DNA from: Maridesulfovibrio sp.
Lineage (GTDB): Bacteria; Desulfobacterota; Desulfovibrionia; Desulfovibrionales; Desulfovibrionaceae
Direction: 5' to 3'
Length of the DNA: 64,000 bases
Assembly: GCF_963676065.1 (NCBI RefSeq)
Contig: NZ_OY780933.1
Location: 3,016,122-3,080,121 of the forward strand
This document shows, piece after piece, positions 1-8,304 of this stretch. Numbering within the stretch: position 1 is the first letter of the stretch; each line of letters starts with the position of its first letter. Both the position numbers and the translations under genes were made by a program. Under the pieces are notes generated by a model that saw nothing but the letters and a program-made list of their open reading frames with translations, had not been told where the DNA came from and did no database searches.

Positions 1-390
1 TGTGCCTTCAGCACGAAAGAACATGTCACGCATATCATCTAGAGCTGTAACCTGCTGTTCCTGTTTTGTAGGTAATCTCCACCCTTCCTTCAGCCTGACT
101 GCGGTTTTATATACCGCAATGTCAAACATCTGCATGATAACCGGATCGTTATGATTGACAAACATGAAGTAATCACGGGCGTATATGAAAGCTGCATCAA
201 TGTTCTGCTCATCAGGTTCTTCGGATTCTTCAGGAACAATATCAACAGATTCGATGTTCTGATTTTTGAAAATAGAAATATTTTTGTTGGTCAAGACAGA
301 CCCTTTAGGCAGAAGCATACGTTGTCCCTGCATCAGGTCTGCGGCTAACACCATACCCGGCTGGACTTCTTCAATATTCACTGTAGGCAT
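1..390 (-). CDS. Partial conserved protein with PGMVLAxDL/LLPKG motif (C-terminus outside window)
   Basis: The reading frame is open from an ATG at 390 to the window edge, giving 130 residues without a stop, so the C-terminus lies outside. The start has a GAGAGG ribosome-binding site six bases upstream. The N-terminus reads VNIEEVQPGMVLAADL followed by MLLPKGSVLT. This is the short beta-rich module often placed in front of HD-GYP or HDOD signalling domains, or standing alone in Desulfovibrio proteins. An acidic stretch (about residues 60-75) and a helical segment follow. It lies 30 bases downstream of cheR on the same strand, so the two are probably co-transcribed and a signalling role is plausible. 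Which domain follows cannot be seen. Confidence 0.6.
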   Translation of the reverse strand, partial: MPTVNIEEVQPGMVLAADLMQGQRMLLPKGSVLTNKNISIFKNQNIESVDIVPEESEEPDEQNIDAAFIYARDYFMFVNHNDPVIMQMFDIAVYKTAVRLKEGWRLPTKQEQQVTALDDMRDMFFRAEGT

Positions 391-420
391 ATCTAACCTC
401 TCACTTGTTGAATGGCAGGA

Positions 421-1299
421 TCAAATTTTATGATAAGTAATAGTTCCAGTGTGCTGCTTAGGTTTAAATTTGTCCGTTACTGTATGTAGTGCTTCAGAAT
501 GTCCCACATATAAGTGCCCAACATCAAGTAAATTATTACAAAATCCTTCTAATACTTTTTTTTTCATTTTTTTATCGAAATAAATAATCACATTTCGGCA
601 GAAAATAATGTGGGATTTCGGGATTCGTTTAAGATCGCGGTCTAAATTAAGATTTATCTTTCCAAAGCTGACCAGTCGTTTGACATCAGGATTTATTTGA
701 AAAACATCGTTTCCCTTGTCTGTGAAATATTTGGAAATAATATTTTCCGGTGTGGTCCGCAAAGAATATTTTGTGTAGATCCCTTTTTGCGCCATTTTTA
801 AAACATTATCGGAAATATCATTGGCTGTAATTCTAATACGCCATTTACTGATTTCCTTTTTCAACATTTCATGCAAAATAATGGCAAGGGTATATGGTTC
901 CTCACCGGAAGAACATCCGGCGGACCATATTTTAATCTCACGTCTGCCGGATTTGTTGCCGGCATCGATAAAATTTTTCAGCGTAAAATTCCTGAAAACT
1001 TTCAGCTGCGGATTATCTCTGAAAAAGCTGGTCTCATTAGTAGTGATTAATTCCGTGAGCATATTAAGCTCTTCGGTCTTTCCTTTAATGTGATTGCGCA
1101 AATAGTCTATATACTCAGTATAACTATTCAGTTCCAATTCAGAAATACGTGGCGCAAATCTATTTTCAATCAAAAATTTTCTGTTATCTTGTAAATATAT
1201 ACCTGACAGCTCATATATAATATCTCTGAGCTGCATAAATTCATTCTGGGTGATCTTGATACGATTGCTGAACCCTTTTCCAGGAAATAAATTTGTCAT
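421..1299 (-). CDS. cheR: Chemotaxis protein methyltransferase CheR
   Basis: S-adenosylmethionine-dependent methyltransferase that methylates glutamates of chemoreceptors in the cytoplasm, setting adaptation. About 292 residues, usual for CheR. The N-terminal helical domain (about 15-85) is followed by the SAM-binding fold with IWSAGCSSGEEPYTLA (about 125) and the FCRNVIIYFD motif (about 230), both CheR hallmarks. I chose the ATG at 1299. A TTG at 1320 would add seven residues, but neither start has a convincing ribosome-binding site. It is followed on the same strand by the clipped small protein. No receptor or CheB gene is visible nearby, and cheW and cheZ lie far away in the window. Confidence 0.93.
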   Translation of the reverse strand: MTNLFPGKGFSNRIKITQNEFMQLRDIIYELSGIYLQDNRKFLIENRFAPRISELELNSYTEYIDYLRNHIKGKTEELNMLTELITTNETSFFRDNPQLKVFRNFTLKNFIDAGNKSGRREIKIWSAGCSSGEEPYTLAIILHEMLKKEISKWRIRITANDISDNVLKMAQKGIYTKYSLRTTPENIISKYFTDKGNDVFQINPDVKRLVSFGKINLNLDRDLKRIPKSHIIFCRNVIIYFDKKMKKKVLEGFCNNLLDVGHLYVGHSEALHTVTDKFKPKQHTGTITYHKI

Positions 1300-1347
1300 G
1301 TAATTAAACCGTGAAGGCAAAAAATTGAAATTGTAAATATAAAGTAT

Positions 1348-2628
1348 TTATCTGTTGTATGTCTTTCTCCATTCATCAAGAAAAAGAACAGCTGTGTCCA
1401 GAGGGTTCAACTTTCCTTGCTGTGCTCTGACTGCAGTTACCAGATCATCAAATCCTACGTTTGCTGGTAATCCTAACTTTTCAATTAGATTAACTATATC
1501 ATTTTTTAATTCTTCTGGAAAGTTATTATTAAAAAGAGTTCCGGTCTTTCGTTCCAGCGGCCAGTCGGTGAACCTTTCAGCTGTAAAGTCTATCAGGCTT
1601 TTCATTCTTACTTCATAAGTGTGTTCCTTAAGTACTCTGGCCCGGGCCTTTTCGGCAAATGCTGCGCGTTCTTCAGGATGTGCGAGAAAATATTTTATTT
1701 TACGGTCCAGATCTTCGAGATCTTCAAAATGGGCAAGTTCTCCCTCTGCGAAGGCTTCAGACATGAGCGATCGATTGTCTACAAGCTGAAAAGCACCGCA
1801 GGCTGCCAGTTCAAAAGTGCGTGGATTGATAAAATCACCTTTACTTACGAGCTTATCGGCGCTGATTGAAGAATGCAGATTCAGATTGATTTTGGTACCG
1901 TTGAAAATCTTCACACATTCTTCAGAAGAAACCCGGCGTCCGCCAAGCTGGAGATAAGGTTCAAGCACATGGTCCCCGTCCCACTCATTGCCCCAGATTT
2001 TTAACCCGTGATGAATTAGTTTGCGAAATGCCAGCCGTCTGTTGGGATACCCTGCTCCCATAAAGGAAACATCTCCACCATATTTACGGTTGTCTACAGA
2101 GTTAAGATTCTGTTTTTTATGGAAATCAGGATCAGCAGCTAGAGGCAGATAAAGTATGTTTTCTACTCCGATCTGATTCAATTCATTGAAAAAAGGTTCT
2201 TTCTGGATAACTGCGAACACATCGTAAAAAGGCGCAAAAGATTGCCAATAGGTAAAGAGCCTGAAATCCTCCACAAACCACATGGCGGTTTTTACATTGT
2301 CCTTGCGTAATCTCTTTAGAGCCTGATGGGTGAGCGGTGCTTGAGCCATTGCCAATACCATATCAGGCTCAAATGTTTCCACTTTTGCGAGCACTGCCTG
2401 TGAAAGCATATTCAAGTAGCTATTTCGCAAGTATTGATGACGGTCTGATGTGACTTTGAGATCGTCAATGGCGGTGTATGCGCTGTAGAAATCTGGAGCT
2501 TCAAATACTTCAACATGATGCCCCATTTTTTCAAGGGCTGAAACACAAAAACGTCCCACAGGTAGCGATCCCCCGTATAGAGGAAGAACCACCAGAATTC
2601 GCAGCATTTTATTTATATTCATATCCAT
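1348..2628 (-). CDS. CgeB-family glycosyltransferase-like protein
   Basis: A 426-residue protein with two Rossmann-like halves. The N-terminal half starts LRILVVLPLYGGSLPVG. The C-terminal half carries the CgeB/GT4-like signature INLNLHSS followed by NPRTFELAACGAFQLVDNR (about 255-285), where the nucleotide-sugar donor normally binds. Family members (spore maturation protein CgeB, DUF3880 proteins) glycosylate surface structures, and in Desulfovibrio they often sit near polysaccharide or flagellin-glycosylation genes. It begins six bases after the stop of the GT9 gene, so the two are translationally coupled and may act on the same glycan. The substrate is unknown. Starts at 2622 or 2607 are also possible because no strong ribosome-binding site decides. 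Confidence 0.75.
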   Translation of the reverse strand: MDMNINKMLRILVVLPLYGGSLPVGRFCVSALEKMGHHVEVFEAPDFYSAYTAIDDLKVTSDRHQYLRNSYLNMLSQAVLAKVETFEPDMVLAMAQAPLTHQALKRLRKDNVKTAMWFVEDFRLFTYWQSFAPFYDVFAVIQKEPFFNELNQIGVENILYLPLAADPDFHKKQNLNSVDNRKYGGDVSFMGAGYPNRRLAFRKLIHHGLKIWGNEWDGDHVLEPYLQLGGRRVSSEECVKIFNGTKINLNLHSSISADKLVSKGDFINPRTFELAACGAFQLVDNRSLMSEAFAEGELAHFEDLEDLDRKIKYFLAHPEERAAFAEKARARVLKEHTYEVRMKSLIDFTAERFTDWPLERKTGTLFNNNFPEELKNDIVNLIEKLGLPANVGFDDLVTAVRAQQGKLNPLDTAVLFLDEWRKTYNR

Positions 2629-2634
2629 ACTCGT

Positions 2635-3855
2635 TTAGGGAGTTATCCAGTCATTATCTTTGTAAAATTTTTCTGCCAGATCGGGAAAAGGACCATATTC
2701 TCCAATATCAAGCAGCCCCAGATGGCAACCTATGAATTTTCGCAATCTCTGCCTGCGTTCGCCTGTCGGATCTGTTCCGGCTTTGAGAATATATTGTGTT
2801 CCCAGAAAATCGCAGTTCGATTCGAATACAGCAATTTTATCAGGCAGGTGTTCAGGGTTACGGGTTGCTACATAGCGCGAAGCCGAGGGCTCTTTAAATG
2901 GTAGAAGGCATTTCAGGGCGTTATAGCATGGAGCCGCCTCCATGCACGGGGAACAGTCAGTATTAGCCTGTAGTATAGTGTGCCCTGCTCCGTAAGGACC
3001 GGTCTCGGTACACCATGCCGAGGAAAGGAAGAGTCCAAGAACAGGTACGCCCAGATGAGCGGCAAGATGCATTGTTCCGGTATCCGGAGTAATGAGTAAA
3101 TCAAGTCCTGTGACAGCGTCTGCGAGCCCTGCCCAATCTGTTTTACCGGCAAGGTTGACTGTTGATTTTGCTACCTGTGACGGGAGTACGGATAATAGCT
3201 TTCTGCCTGCTTCGCGTTCCGCAGGGCTGCCGAGTAAAAATAGATTTTTGTTCTTATTGGTGGATCGTGCGGACATAACCAGAGGCGCGAGTACTTCGTA
3301 CGGTAGAGATCTTCGGCTCTCCCGCCCTGCGAGCACGATACCGATTCCCTTGCCGCCGGGTTCTGCCGCGGGATTAACGTCCGCTGCCGGAATCATGTCC
3401 GGGCTTAGCGCCGCCCAATAGTCGACAAGGTTTATGTTGTTACGTCGTTCTGCCGCCAGCCTGAACGCCAGCTCAAACCACGGATCTTTAAGCGGCTGGC
3501 CGTTGATCAGCTTGTGTCCTTTAACCTTTTTCGAGTCGAACATGGCGGAAAGGGCATAGTTCATAGTGGAAAAATTAAGATTGTAAATTTCGCTGAAATT
3601 TATCTCAGCCAATTGTCTGAAGATTTTGAAATTAACCGGAAGTACTGTATCTGTCCCCTGCCCTTCAATTCCGCTGCCGTGGGCAATAAGCGGGTGTAAT
3701 TCACAATCGGGATATAAAATACGGGCCAGCCCCTCCAGAGATCTGTCAATGCAGAGATGAACCGAAAAACCTCGCCGCTGGAGGGTAAGCACAAGGCGTT
3801 TGGTCTGTACCAGATCGCCGAATCTTGTAAGTTGTATAACCAGAGCCCGTTTCAT
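2635..3855 (-). CDS. Glycosyltransferase family 9 (heptosyltransferase-like)
   Basis: A 406-residue protein of the ADP-heptose:LPS heptosyltransferase superfamily, acting at the cytoplasmic face on lipopolysaccharide core or another glycan. The N-terminus MKRALVIQLTRFGDLVQT is the GT9 acceptor-domain opening. The donor site signature TPDTGTMHLAAHLGVPVLGLF lies around residues 255-275. A cluster of cysteines follows at about 300-325 (DCSPCMEAAPC), common in Desulfovibrio GT9 proteins. I start at ATG 3855, preceded by AAGGA twelve bases upstream; a TTG at 3876 would only add seven residues. It is the first gene of a two-gene unit with the CgeB-like transferase and is divergent from the tetrapyrrole genes. 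Confidence 0.85.
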   Translation of the reverse strand: MKRALVIQLTRFGDLVQTKRLVLTLQRRGFSVHLCIDRSLEGLARILYPDCELHPLIAHGSGIEGQGTDTVLPVNFKIFRQLAEINFSEIYNLNFSTMNYALSAMFDSKKVKGHKLINGQPLKDPWFELAFRLAAERRNNINLVDYWAALSPDMIPAADVNPAAEPGGKGIGIVLAGRESRRSLPYEVLAPLVMSARSTNKNKNLFLLGSPAEREAGRKLLSVLPSQVAKSTVNLAGKTDWAGLADAVTGLDLLITPDTGTMHLAAHLGVPVLGLFLSSAWCTETGPYGAGHTILQANTDCSPCMEAAPCYNALKCLLPFKEPSASRYVATRNPEHLPDKIAVFESNCDFLGTQYILKAGTDPTGERRQRLRKFIGCHLGLLDIGEYGPFPDLAEKFYKDNDWITP

Positions 3856-3870
3856 TAAATATACATATCC

Positions 3871-3900
3871 TTGCAAGGGTTTGATTTTTTGAATTATATC
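3871..3900 (+). promoter_or_regulatory. Candidate sigma-70 promoter for the tetrapyrrole operon
   Basis: TTGCAA at 3871-3876 and TATATC at 3895-3900, spaced 18 bases, lie 60 bases before the precorrin-2 dehydrogenase start in the divergent intergenic region. The match is moderate and unsupported by anything else. Confidence 0.35.
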
Positions 3901-3959
3901 TTTTTTTCAGCACTTTGTCATTTTACAATGCGCATACACTTTTGTTATGGAAGACTTCT

Positions 3960-4637
3960 ATGACTTACTACCCTATTTTTTTAAAAGTGAAAAACCGCAA
4001 ATGTCTGCTGGTTGGTGCCGGGGCTGTCGGTGTTCGCAAACTCAAGTCTATTCTTGAATGTGATCCCGATCATGTCACTGTACTCGATACCGCTGATCCG
4101 GGGCCGGAAATGCTTGAAATAAGCCGGGATCAGCGCGTATCCTTCGAGCAGCGGCATTTCAGGGCAGAAGATATGAATGATGTCTTCATCACCTTTGCCT
4201 GCACCAGCAACACAGAACTCAACCGGCACATAGCCGACCTCTGTGCGGAAAAAAATATTCTCTGTAATATTGCCGACTTTCCTGAAGGAAGCAACTTTAT
4301 TGTGCCCTCGGTAATTCGACAGGGAGATCTTACTCTGGCCGTATCTTCAGGGGGGTGCACACCAGCACTAACCAAGAAAATACGCCGTGATCTGCAGGAT
4401 ATTTTCGGACAGCACTATGCTGATTTTATCACTTTAATGGGAAGAATAAGACCGTTGGTCCTTGACCTTGGCAAGGAAACAAGCCACAACACCGCTTTGT
4501 TCAGGTTACTTGTCGCCTCTCCTATTTTAGATGAACTTGAGGCTGGAAACATGGCTAGGGTAAAGGAAATTCTGACTGAAACCCTACCTCAAGAACTTGT
4601 TCCCCGTATACCGGAGTTAATTGATGAACTTATTTGA
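3960..4637 (+). CDS. Precorrin-2 dehydrogenase / siroheme synthase N-terminal domain protein
   Basis: NAD-dependent oxidation of precorrin-2 to sirohydrochlorin, possibly with iron chelation, on the way to siroheme and, in Desulfovibrio, haem. The 225 residues match the CysG N-terminal/Met8 unit alone, with no methyltransferase domain. Visible are LKVKNRKCLLVGAGAVGVRK (NAD fold, about 7-26), NIADFPEGSNFIVPS with the conserved Asp (about 97-111), and AVSSGGCTPALTKKIR (about 120-135). ATG 3960 is preceded by GGAAG; the upstream TTG at 3915 is unlikely. Its stop overlaps the next start, so it is coupled to the HemX-like gene and hemA. In D. vulgaris the equivalent protein is reported to act mainly as the dehydrogenase, with separate CbiK chelatases; whether that holds here is inference. 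Confidence 0.88.
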   Translation: MTYYPIFLKVKNRKCLLVGAGAVGVRKLKSILECDPDHVTVLDTADPGPEMLEISRDQRVSFEQRHFRAEDMNDVFITFACTSNTELNRHIADLCAEKNILCNIADFPEGSNFIVPSVIRQGDLTLAVSSGGCTPALTKKIRRDLQDIFGQHYADFITLMGRIRPLVLDLGKETSHNTALFRLLVASPILDELEAGNMARVKEILTETLPQELVPRIPELIDELI

Positions 4638-5451
4638 GTTATTTCAGTATGTTATTATCGTTCTCTATCTTGCCGGGACGACCTTTTTTTTCATCGGAAG
4701 CCTTAAAAACGACAAGTTTTTGGGAAAACTTGGAAATCTTTCCGCTATCGGTGGATTTGCCATGCATACCCTTGACTTGCTCCTTGCCGTCACCCTCTAC
4801 AGGGGAACTGTTTTAAACGGCGGATATTTTTATTTCAGCCTGCTTGGCTGGAGTTTTATCCTCGTCTATTTCGGTCTTTGGTGGAAGCTGCGCAGCACTT
4901 TTTTTGCGCTCACCGCCTCCCCCTTCGCCCTGCTGCTTTTCATTATTTCCCTTGCCTCCCAGAGTCTCAAGGTGGCCATACCCGCGCATTTAGCCGGTCT
5001 TTTTATCGGGCTTCATATCGCGACTATTTTTGTAAGCATCGCCCTTATGGCAATGGCAGCCGGAGCCGGTGTCGCGTTTTTATACCTGAACAATAAAATT
5101 AAAACCAAGGCTAACCTTACCGGAATGGGTAAGGAGATGCCCTCTCTGAATACTTTCGACAATGTGAACCATTGGGCGATTAGTATCGGATTTCCCCTTT
5201 ACACTTTGGGGCTTGCCGCGGGATTCCTTTGGGCGCGGAGTGCTTTTACCAAGATGTTTTCATGGGATCCGAAAGAAATTGTTACTTTAGTGGTCTGGTT
5301 TCTTTTCGCATTCGTCTTTCACCAGCGCATCATGATGGGTTGGAGAGGCAGGAAACCGGCAATTCTGGTGATTATTGTTTTTGTTATCACCATGATATCC
5401 CTGTGGGGCATCAATTTTTTTGTCCCCACTCACCATAGCTTTAAAGTCTGA
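4624..5451 (+). CDS. HemX/CcsA-like cytochrome c assembly membrane protein
   Basis: A 275-residue integral membrane protein with about eight hydrophobic segments, of the CcsA/CcmC/HemX superfamily that handles haem. The family signature region is visible as MFSWDPKEIVTLVVWF (about 215-230), and a histidine-bearing C-terminal helix ends in PTHHSFKV. When such a gene sits directly before hemA it is usually called hemX, and HemX is reported to affect HemA levels in Bacillus. In cytochrome-rich sulfate reducers a haem-export role in cytochrome c maturation is equally possible. The start ATG 4624 lies inside the stop region of the preceding gene, with GGAG upstream. Only one base separates its stop from the hemA start. 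Confidence 0.85.
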   Translation: MNLFELFQYVIIVLYLAGTTFFFIGSLKNDKFLGKLGNLSAIGGFAMHTLDLLLAVTLYRGTVLNGGYFYFSLLGWSFILVYFGLWWKLRSTFFALTASPFALLLFIISLASQSLKVAIPAHLAGLFIGLHIATIFVSIALMAMAAGAGVAFLYLNNKIKTKANLTGMGKEMPSLNTFDNVNHWAISIGFPLYTLGLAAGFLWARSAFTKMFSWDPKEIVTLVVWFLFAFVFHQRIMMGWRGRKPAILVIIVFVITMISLWGINFFVPTHHSFKV

Positions 5452-5452
5452 T

Positions 5453-6772
5453 ATGGACCATAATATTTATCTAATCGGCCTTAACCACCGCTCCGCCGGG
5501 GTGAATGTGCGTGAACGCTATGCCCTGACCAATGTAGAGCAGTTTGAAGAAGGACTGCTTGAAATGGGAGTGCGTGAGGTAATGGCCTTATCTACCTGTA
5601 ACAGGGTGGAAATTCTGGTTGTCTGCTCTTCCGAGATTACCCGGTTAAATATACTGGAGTACTGGGCAAAAAGGTGTTGCGGATCTGTAAGTGAACTGGA
5701 ACCGAATACCTACTGTCATGAGGGATTGGGGTCGGTGAAACACCTTTTCAGGGTCGCTTGCAGCCTTGATTCCATGATTGTAGGTGAACCGCAGATTCTC
5801 GGGCAGCTCAAGGATTCTTACCGTAAAGCAGTGGATGCCGGTGCCGCGCGGGTTATCATCAACCGTATGCTGCACAAGGCTTTCTTTGTCGCCAAAAGAG
5901 TCCGCACCGAGACTTCCATAGCTTCCAGTGCTGTTTCCATCAGTTATGCGGCGGTTGAGCTTGCCAAAAAGATTTTCGGTGAACTGGAAGGTCAGCGGGC
6001 TATGCTCATCGGAGCCGGAGAGATGGCGGAACTTGCCGCAACCCACCTGCTGAACAGCGGTGTAACCAAAATCTCCATCGCAAACCGTACTTATGCCCGC
6101 GCCGAAGAACTGGCTGAATGTATGGGCGGAAGCGCCGTGCCTTTTGAAAATCTTTATGACCAGCTGATAGATACTGATATTATCATCAGCTCTACCGGAG
6201 CTCCTCACGCGGTTATCAGTGCCAAGGAGATGAAGAAGGTCATCAAGAAGCGTAAATATCGGCCCATGTTTTTTATCGATATTGCGGTTCCACGCGATAT
6301 TGATCCAGATGTAAACGGGCTGGACAACGTGTATCTTTATGACATTGACGATCTTAAAGATGTAGTTGAAGAAAATAAATCCCAGCGTGAAGACGAAGCC
6401 GTTAAAGCGGCTTCCATAGTTGAATTCGAGACCCTTTCGTTTGGCAACTGGATTAATTCTCTTGATTTGCAGCCGACCATAGTGGACCTTTTCACCCGCA
6501 GTGAAAATGTGGCCCAGCAAGAGTTGGCCAAGACGCTCAAACGTCTTGGCGACGTGGATGCCAAAACTCACAAGGCCTTAGAGACCATGGCCATGTCCAT
6601 AGGGAAAAAACTTCTTCACGAGCCGGTATCCTTCCTCAAACGTCGAACCGAGGAAGAAGGTAAGGCTGATGAATTTGTTGATCTTGCCCGGCGCATGTTC
6701 AATCTTGATAATGAAACTATTCCTGCTGACGCTCATTGCTCCAGGAAAAAGAACCGGAATTCTGAAAGTTAA
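5453..6772 (+). CDS. hemA: Glutamyl-tRNA reductase
   Basis: Reduces glutamyl-tRNA(Glu) with NADPH to glutamate-1-semialdehyde, the first committed step of tetrapyrrole synthesis by the C5 pathway, in the cytoplasm. 439 residues, a usual length. The catalytic Cys lies in ALSTCNRVEI (Cys49), GEPQILGQLK follows around 115, the NADPH fold shows MLIGAGEMAELAA around 185, and a helical dimerisation domain ends the protein. ATG 5453 was chosen because it starts the conserved N-terminus IYLIGLNHRSA; an earlier in-frame start would overlap the membrane gene. Supply of this enzyme probably limits haem and sirohaem for the cytochromes and sulfite reductase. Confidence 0.97.
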   Translation: MDHNIYLIGLNHRSAGVNVRERYALTNVEQFEEGLLEMGVREVMALSTCNRVEILVVCSSEITRLNILEYWAKRCCGSVSELEPNTYCHEGLGSVKHLFRVACSLDSMIVGEPQILGQLKDSYRKAVDAGAARVIINRMLHKAFFVAKRVRTETSIASSAVSISYAAVELAKKIFGELEGQRAMLIGAGEMAELAATHLLNSGVTKISIANRTYARAEELAECMGGSAVPFENLYDQLIDTDIIISSTGAPHAVISAKEMKKVIKKRKYRPMFFIDIAVPRDIDPDVNGLDNVYLYDIDDLKDVVEENKSQREDEAVKAASIVEFETLSFGNWINSLDLQPTIVDLFTRSENVAQQELAKTLKRLGDVDAKTHKALETMAMSIGKKLLHEPVSFLKRRTEEEGKADEFVDLARRMFNLDNETIPADAHCSRKKNRNSES

Positions 6773-6784
6773 AGGATTTTACTG

Positions 6785-7120
6785 ATGCGAAACTACCTTC
6801 TTGAAGATATTTATGAAGATGATGTGGCTAAAATTGTTGATGCGCTTAAAGACGTCGGATTTTCCGGACCCATCGACGATATTTTCTACCTTCCCATTCC
6901 CGACGAACTGCTTCAGGATGTTCAGAAGGAGCATATGGACGAATGCGGCCCTTACTTCATGGCACTTGAAGTCATGGAAAATAGTATGAAAATCGAACTT
7001 CTGGTTCGGGCGCAAAGTAAAATCCGCTGCGAATGCGTGGCCTACGCTACCCCGGAACAGCGCAATCATATGCTTGATTATATTGATAAATTCATTATGG
7101 ATTTAGGTGTGCATCTTTAA
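6785..7120 (+). CDS. Conserved hypothetical protein downstream of hemA (111 aa)
   Basis: I do not recognise a family. The gene is real by its AAGGA ribosome-binding site before ATG 6785, its position 12 bases after hemA, and codon use like its neighbours. The product is small, acidic and soluble. It has no membrane segment, one Cys near residue 58 (DECGPYF), and an IRCECVAYATPEQRNHMLDY segment (about 79-98) whose CEC pair could be redox-active or metal-binding, which is speculation. The C-terminus is amphipathic. Its place in the hemA operon suggests a role linked to tetrapyrrole synthesis or simple co-expression. Confidence 0.7.
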   Translation: MRNYLLEDIYEDDVAKIVDALKDVGFSGPIDDIFYLPIPDELLQDVQKEHMDECGPYFMALEVMENSMKIELLVRAQSKIRCECVAYATPEQRNHMLDYIDKFIMDLGVHL

Positions 7121-7207
7121 AAAGAAGGCTCCTTTGCTTCAACCCTGCCCTGATGATAGGGGCTGAGAATCCCGATAACTTTTAACAGGGCTTTCCGCTG
7201 AACCTAT

Positions 7208-8233
7208 ATGGGACTACTTCCTGAATCAATACAAGAGCTTAACCCGAAAATGGCTCGGCTGTGTTTAGGTATTGAAAAATTCGGAAATTTGAAGTGCGGA
7301 AAAAAATTTGCATCTTCCACAATGATTGTCGGGGTGTCCGGCGGCATTGATTCCACAGCTTTATTAATCATCGCAACCCTGCTCGCCCGGAAATCCGGTG
7401 GCAGGGTTTTTTGCGCCCATGTGGATCACGGTTTGCGGGATAATTCTGCCGATGATCGCGGTTTTGTTGAAGATCTTTGCGCGCGCTTAAATATTCCTGT
7501 CGAGTCTTTTCAAGCCGATGTCTCCGGGTATGCCTCTAATAATTCCATAGGACTTGAAGAAGCCGGAAGAATCATGCGTTATGATTTCTTCAAGCGCTGC
7601 ATGAAGAAATTCGAAGCTGATTTTTTATTGCTGGCGCATCATATCGGAGATCTTTCAGAAGATATACTTATGCGATTGATTCGGGGTACCGGCTGGCCCG
7701 CTCTGGCTGGGATGGATGCATTTGATCCCAAGCGTAAACTTTTACGCCCCCTGCTCTCTACTACAAAAGATGAACTGGAAGTTTTTTTAAAGTCCATCGG
7801 CTGTTCATGGCGGGAGGATGAAAGCAACTTATGCGATGACTATACCCGTAATCGAATCCGCAATCGTGTTATGCCCCTGCTTCGCGAAGAGAATTCAAAT
7901 CTGGATACGGGACTGCTGAGACTAAAATATCAGGCCGAACTTGATGAAGATTATTGGGCTGAGCAGACTGCTGAAATTCTGAAAATGGCGCAAGTTGACG
8001 AGAATGGTGCTCTTAGACTGTCTTGTTCTATTTTGGACAAATGTCATTCAGCTTTAAGATTCCGTATTTATAAGAAAATTTTAGATAACCTTGGTCCGGG
8101 ACATGCTCTTTTCGAGTCTGTAGTTAAGCTTGATAATGGCTTTTGCGCCCGTAATTACGGCGCAACCTTCCAATTTCCCGGAAATAAGGTTGTTAAAATC
8201 AGTAAAAAAGAGCTCTTATTCAAAGTTAATTAG
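7208..8233 (+). CDS. tilS: tRNA(Ile)-lysidine synthase
   Basis: Cytoplasmic ATP-dependent enzyme that attaches lysine to C34 of the tRNA(Ile) CAU anticodon, switching it from methionine to isoleucine decoding. The PP-loop motif VGVSGGIDSTAL lies around residue 40, HVDHGLRDNSADD around 77, and NRIRNRVMPLLRE around 217, all TilS hallmarks. 341 residues means the N-terminal domain plus only a short C-terminal extension. It follows an 87-base gap after the 111-aa gene, with no clear terminator between, so read-through from the hemA operon is possible. The N-terminal 35 residues before the PP-loop are longer than in many homologues. Confidence 0.93.
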   Translation: MGLLPESIQELNPKMARLCLGIEKFGNLKCGKKFASSTMIVGVSGGIDSTALLIIATLLARKSGGRVFCAHVDHGLRDNSADDRGFVEDLCARLNIPVESFQADVSGYASNNSIGLEEAGRIMRYDFFKRCMKKFEADFLLLAHHIGDLSEDILMRLIRGTGWPALAGMDAFDPKRKLLRPLLSTTKDELEVFLKSIGCSWREDESNLCDDYTRNRIRNRVMPLLREENSNLDTGLLRLKYQAELDEDYWAEQTAEILKMAQVDENGALRLSCSILDKCHSALRFRIYKKILDNLGPGHALFESVVKLDNGFCARNYGATFQFPGNKVVKISKKELLFKVN

Positions 8234-8237
8234 GGCA

Positions 8238-8270
8238 TTGACAGCGACGACAGCAAAGTTTAGAACTTTG
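8238..8270 (+). promoter_or_regulatory. adk promoter with perfect dyad over the -10 region
   Basis: TTGACA at 8238-8243 and TAGAAC at 8261-8266, spaced 17 bases, form a good sigma-70 promoter. A perfect inverted repeat CAAAGTT-TAG-AACTTTG at 8254-8270 covers the -10 element and could bind a repressor. A GGAGG ribosome-binding site at 8294-8298 precedes the adk ATG. Confidence 0.55.
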
Positions 8271-8304
8271 TGAAATTTGTTACTAATTCTTTAGGAGGAC
8301 ACAG

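Noticed and set aside
7121..7207. Possible TPP-like riboswitch (GGGGCTGAGA near ACAGGG) before tilS
   Set aside because: Only the CTGAGA core resembles the thiamin element; the other conserved helices are missing and tilS is not a thiamin gene. The CCCTG/CAGGG pairing is short.
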